From the NCBI GenBank assembly GCA_028748945.1, contig JAQTOL010000116.1, forward strand, positions 1-8,658: DNA of 8,658 nt, written 5' to 3'. The translations under genes and the position numbers were made by a program. The stretch is from Paludibacter sp. (GTDB lineage Bacteria; Bacteroidota; Bacteroidia; Bacteroidales; Paludibacteraceae). Below the pieces are notes generated by a model that was not told the origin of the DNA, made no database searches, and worked only from the letters and a program-made list of their open reading frames with translations. Shown here in pieces: positions 5,724 through 8,658 of the stretch. The stretch's first letter is position 1. Each line of letters starts with the position of its first letter.

Positions 5724-6617
5724 ATGAAACATTGGATGATTATACTGATCTTTTTCCTGTATGCTGGATTTATTCAGGCTCAGGAGTTGAATTGTACAAT
5801 TAAAATAAATTCCGATCAGATACAAGGAACGAATAAATCCGTTTTCAATACTCTTGAAAAATCATTGTCTGAATTTGTGAATAACCGCAAATGGACCGAA
5901 ATGACTTTTGCCAATTCGGAGCGTATTGAATGCACGATGAATATTATCGTAAAAAAATATGAAGACGATGTTGTAACTGCCGAAATTCAAGTTCAGTCAC
6001 GTCGCCCCATATTCAACACATCGTATTACAGCACCCTCTTTAATTTTAAAGACAATGATTTTACCTTCAATTATAAGGAATTTGACCAACTGGAAATGAA
6101 TGAGAATTCGCTCACTTCCAATTTGACGGCTGTAATTGCCTATTATGCCTATATAATTATTGGTTACGATATGGATTCTTATTCCCGCTTAGGGGGAACC
6201 CCGTTCTTTCAGGCTGCCGAAAGAATCGTTAATGCGGCTCAGGGTGCCAACCTGGGAAAAGGTTGGATCGCATTTGACAGTACAAGAAACCGCTATGCTT
6301 TAATTAATAATCTTCTGGATGAAGCATTTAAAAAATACCGGAATTACTTTTACGAATACCATCGTTTAGGCCTGGATGAAATGTCGACGAATTCTGTCAA
6401 TGCCATTGACCGGATTTCGGAAGGTTTGCCTTCATTACGTGAGGCCAACCGGGCAAGACCTTCGGCCATTGTTATTTCATCCTTTTTAGATGCAAAAAAC
6501 GATGAACTGATTAATATTTTTTCCAAAGCAACAACAAAAGAAAAAGCGGATGCCCTGGAAATATTATCGGATGTAAATCCAACACAAATATCGAGATACG
6601 AAACTATATTAAAATAG
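5724..6617 (+). CDS. DUF4835 family exported protein (annotated by some as type IX secretion protein PorD)
   Basis: Residues 1-19 form a Sec signal peptide: MKH, a hydrophobic core, then a cleavage site after IQA before QELN. There is no lipobox Cys, so the mature protein is periplasmic or outer-membrane associated. The remaining ~278 residues match the DUF4835 family as I know it: QELNCTIKINSDQIQGTNK (20-38), a central YYSTLFNFKDNDFTFNYKEF segment, SNLTAVIAYYAYIIIGYDMDSYS and GWIAFDSTRNRYALINNLLDEAF, followed by a basic helical C-terminus. The length of 297 is normal. The family is confined to Bacteroidetes and habitually sits between coaBC and recN, as here. From memory, some databases name it PorD and link it to the type IX secretion system; I see no catalytic motif that shows a biochemical activity. 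It is probably co-transcribed with its neighbours. Confidence 0.85.
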   Translation: MKHWMIILIFFLYAGFIQAQELNCTIKINSDQIQGTNKSVFNTLEKSLSEFVNNRKWTEMTFANSERIECTMNIIVKKYEDDVVTAEIQVQSRRPIFNTSYYSTLFNFKDNDFTFNYKEFDQLEMNENSLTSNLTAVIAYYAYIIIGYDMDSYSRLGGTPFFQAAERIVNAAQGANLGKGWIAFDSTRNRYALINNLLDEAFKKYRNYFYEYHRLGLDEMSTNSVNAIDRISEGLPSLREANRARPSAIVISSFLDAKNDELINIFSKATTKEKADALEILSDVNPTQISRYETILK

Positions 6618-6665
6618 TTTCCAACAATCAAATCTGACGATAATTTATCAAATAACAGTTACCGG

Positions 6666-8327
6666 ATGCTCAAATCTCTGCATATTTCCAATTACGCATT
6701 AATCTCCGAATTGAATATTAACTTCGATTCGGGTTTCTCGGTTATAACGGGTGAAACCGGTGCCGGAAAATCGATTATCCTGGGGGCACTTTCGCTTATA
6801 TTGGGACAGCGGGCCGATAATAAGTCTATAAACAGCGATGCGGAGAAATGTGTCATAGAAGCTGAATTTGATATTTCAAGCTATCAACATTTAAATGACT
6901 TCTTTTCGCAGAACGATCTTGATAATGAAGGTCCCGGTTGCCTTATTCGCAGAGAACTGACCAGCTCCGGAAAGTCACGGGCCTTTATAAATGATACTCC
7001 GGTGTCGTTAAATGTGATTCGTGATTTAAGCAACAAGCTGATCGATATTCATTCACAACACGAAAATTTATTACTCTCCAACGATGCCTATCAACTGGAT
7101 GTAGTGGATATCATTGCCCAAAATTCGGTTCAGTTGGCTGCTTACCGGCAATCCTATTCTCAATGGAGAAACCTGCAAGCCGAATTAAAACAATTGCAAA
7201 AAACAGCTGAAAAGCAAGCGGCCGATTTGGATTACATTCAATTTCAGTTTCAACAATTAAGCGATGCTCAATTAATTGAAAATGAACAATCGGAACTCGA
7301 ACTGGAACAGGAAACCCTGAGCCATGCCGAAGAAATAAAGATGGAGTTGAATAAAGTCCATCAGCTTTTGGATGAAGAACAAACCTCGCTTCCGTTATTA
7401 AAAGAAGCTACACAGGCGCTTGCACGGATAAAAAGCTTTATACCCGACGGCAACAGTTGGTTTGATCGGTTGCAATCGGCCTTTATCGAGATTAAGGATA
7501 TTACCACCGAAATGAATTCATTCGAAGAACGGGTTGAATTTAACCCCGCCCGGCTGGAATGGGTGGATAACCGCCTGAGTGAAATTTTTACCCTACAAAA
7601 AAAATACAAAGTTACTTCGGTCGGCGAACTTATTGCATTACGCGAAGATTTTGGAAAACAGCTGCAACGGATTGACTCGTTCGATGAAGAAATTGAGGCA
7701 TTGAAAGCTAAAATTGAATCAGCCTACAGTGAACTGCAAAACAATGCCCGGGTTGTAACCGAAAGCAGGCTGCAAGCCGTTAAACCGATAGAAAAACACA
7801 TCGTGGAACAACTCACCCTGCTGGGTATTCCCAATATTCAATTTGAGGTTTCCATTCAGGCTTTATCCGACTTTAGCGAACAGGGAATTGATGAAGTACA
7901 GTTCCTTTTCTCTGCCAATAAAAACCGTCCGGTACAACCGGTTACTCAGATTGCTTCAGGAGGTGAAGTATCACGGCTTATGCTGGCCATCAAATCATTA
8001 ATAGCACATAAAGTTGATCTGCCAACGATTATTTTTGATGAAATAGATACAGGGGTTTCCGGAGAAGTTGCTCACCGCATGGGAGAAATTATGCAAACCA
8101 TGAGTGCTGATATGCAGGTGATAACCATTACGCACCTACCGCAAATTGCCGCGAAAGGCGCCCAGCATTATCGCGTTTATAAAGACGAAAGCGGCAAACG
8201 CTCCCAAACATTTATTCAACATTTAAATACCAAAGAACGGGAAACTGAATTGGCTCAAATGCTGAGCGGGAAGATTATTACCGATGCAGCCTTACGCAAT
8301 GCTCAGGAATTACTGAAAAACAGTTGA
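6666..8327 (+). CDS. recN: DNA repair protein RecN
   Basis: RecN is an SMC-like ATPase that acts early at double-strand breaks, holding DNA ends or sister duplexes together for RecA-dependent repair. The 553-residue protein has the expected layout: an ATPase head with Walker A GETGAGKS (29-36), a Q-loop region IDIHSQHEN (126-134), a charged Gln/Glu-rich coiled-coil arm (about 160-375), and the second half of the head with ABC signature ASGGEVSRL (430-438), Walker B PTIIFDEIDTG (453-463, D458 and E459) and a switch His490 in ITHLPQ. All nucleotide-binding residues are intact and the length is typical of the family. It starts with ATG 48 bp after the DUF4835 gene and is the last gene of the plus-strand cluster. 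No LexA-type operator was recognised upstream. Confidence 0.96.
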   Translation: MLKSLHISNYALISELNINFDSGFSVITGETGAGKSIILGALSLILGQRADNKSINSDAEKCVIEAEFDISSYQHLNDFFSQNDLDNEGPGCLIRRELTSSGKSRAFINDTPVSLNVIRDLSNKLIDIHSQHENLLLSNDAYQLDVVDIIAQNSVQLAAYRQSYSQWRNLQAELKQLQKTAEKQAADLDYIQFQFQQLSDAQLIENEQSELELEQETLSHAEEIKMELNKVHQLLDEEQTSLPLLKEATQALARIKSFIPDGNSWFDRLQSAFIEIKDITTEMNSFEERVEFNPARLEWVDNRLSEIFTLQKKYKVTSVGELIALREDFGKQLQRIDSFDEEIEALKAKIESAYSELQNNARVVTESRLQAVKPIEKHIVEQLTLLGIPNIQFEVSIQALSDFSEQGIDEVQFLFSANKNRPVQPVTQIASGGEVSRLMLAIKSLIAHKVDLPTIIFDEIDTGVSGEVAHRMGEIMQTMSADMQVITITHLPQIAAKGAQHYRVYKDESGKRSQTFIQHLNTKERETELAQMLSGKIITDAALRNAQELLKNS

Positions 8328-8379
8328 TTGTTCCAAATCCGCTTAAAAATTTGAATAGCCCAAAACGATAAACGAAGGG

Positions 8380-8403
8380 AAATAAAGTATCTTATTTGTT
8401 TTT
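8380..8403 (+). terminator. Weak hairpin and T-run after recN
   Basis: AAATAAAG (8380-8387) pairs with CTTATTT (8391-8397) around a 3-nt loop, with one bulged A, and is followed after one G by five T residues (8399-8403). An outer pair, CGATAAA (8366-8372) with TTTATCG (8401-8407), encloses it. It is AT-rich and weak, but it lies in the 74-bp gap between two convergent genes, where a terminator is expected. The outer right arm overlaps the end of the minus-strand gene. Confidence 0.35.
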
Positions 8404-8658
8404 ATCGAACTCCCATTGGAAAAATCGTGAATTTCGGGTTATTCAAAAAGTTTTTTAAGGTATCCACTCTAAACATTAATACTTGTCCACTAATTTGCTT
8501 ATTGAAAAACCGATTTACTTCATCCCTTGCACCCTGATTATAACCGTATAAACAAACATAAACCGAATCATTATTAAAACCCCGGGATAGTAATTCCTTT
8601 TGACTTTTTGAGGAATGACCCATTATAAACGAAGGAATAACTTTGTGATCTTTATTCA
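8402..8658 (-). CDS. Hypothetical protein, 3' portion of an unrecognised gene (5' end at or beyond the edge)
   Basis: The frame is open from the right edge of the window to a TAA at 8402-8404, giving 85 complete codons. An internal ATG at 8623 could start a 73-residue protein, but upstream codons reading NKDHKVIPSFI continue the frame without a stop, so the true start is probably further right. The edge itself shows TG preceding AAT, so a start codon exactly at the boundary is also possible. The visible protein is mixed hydrophilic with SKSQKELLSRGFNND, SVYVCLYGYNQGARDEVNRFF and VLMFRVDTLKNFL segments; it has no membrane helix and no motif I can assign. It is convergent with recN, 74 bp away. 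Base composition resembles its neighbours. Coding status is likely but not certain. Confidence 0.6.
   Translation of the reverse strand, partial: NKDHKVIPSFIMGHSSKSQKELLSRGFNNDSVYVCLYGYNQGARDEVNRFFNKQISGQVLMFRVDTLKNFLNNPKFTIFPMGVR

Noticed and set aside
5547..5825. 92-residue minus-strand frame across the coaBC/DUF4835 junction
   Set aside because: It overlaps two well-supported plus-strand genes and shows no motif; its composition is that expected of a chance antisense frame.
7361..7609. 82-residue minus-strand frame inside recN
   Set aside because: It is fully covered by the recN coiled-coil region and looks like an antisense shadow with many Ser and Arg residues.
8368..8635. Direct repeat ATAAACGAAGG at 8368-8378 and 8625-8635
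   Set aside because: Several shared 11-mers are expected by chance in a window of this size, and one copy lies inside coding sequence.

Overview
The window looks like a chromosomal segment of a Bacteroidota bacterium, most likely order Bacteroidales. Support comes from a Bacteroidetes-type omega subunit (Rpb6/RpoZ family), a DUF4835 exported protein, a BamD lipoprotein with a short signal peptide, a dihydroorotase with the Q-x-H variant motif I associate with this group, start codons without Shine-Dalgarno sequences, and promoter -7 elements of the TAnnTTTG type. Base composition is moderately AT-rich throughout, and no gene stands out as compositionally foreign.

Layout: the window opens inside a polyprenol-phosphate mannosyltransferase-like GT2 gene (1-426, 5' end missing). 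Dihydroorotase pyrC (450-1799, TTG start) and a membrane-anchored ApbE FAD:protein FMN transferase (1823-2854) follow with gaps of about 23 bp, so these three probably form one transcript. A weak hairpin and then a TAnnTTTG promoter mark the boundary to bamD (2954-3757) and the omega subunit gene (3770-4099), which lie 12 bp apart. A strong intrinsic terminator (4128-4179) ends that unit.

The only long non-coding stretch is 4100-4485. It holds the terminator, a candidate promoter at 4208-4215, and a roughly 270-nt leader before coaBC. The leader contains a GC-rich REP-like inverted repeat (4349-4413) nested inside an 11-bp inverted repeat pair (4280-4290 and 4453-4463), with possible 5-bp flanking duplications. 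This looks like a small non-autonomous mobile element or a large folded leader RNA.

A second co-directional cluster follows: coaBC (4486-5685, coenzyme A synthesis), a DUF4835 exported protein (5724-6617, linked by some annotations to the type IX secretion system), and recN (6666-8327, double-strand break repair). A weak terminator-like hairpin follows recN. The window ends in an unrecognised minus-strand gene convergent with recN (8402-8658, 5' end beyond the edge).

The genes are mostly core functions: lipid-linked sugar transfer, pyrimidine synthesis, flavinylation of exported proteins, outer-membrane protein assembly, transcription, CoA synthesis and DNA repair. I found no defence system, prophage or clearly undescribed multi-gene system. 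The items most worth a second look are the nested inverted-repeat element upstream of coaBC and the active-site substitutions in the CoaC half of CoaBC.
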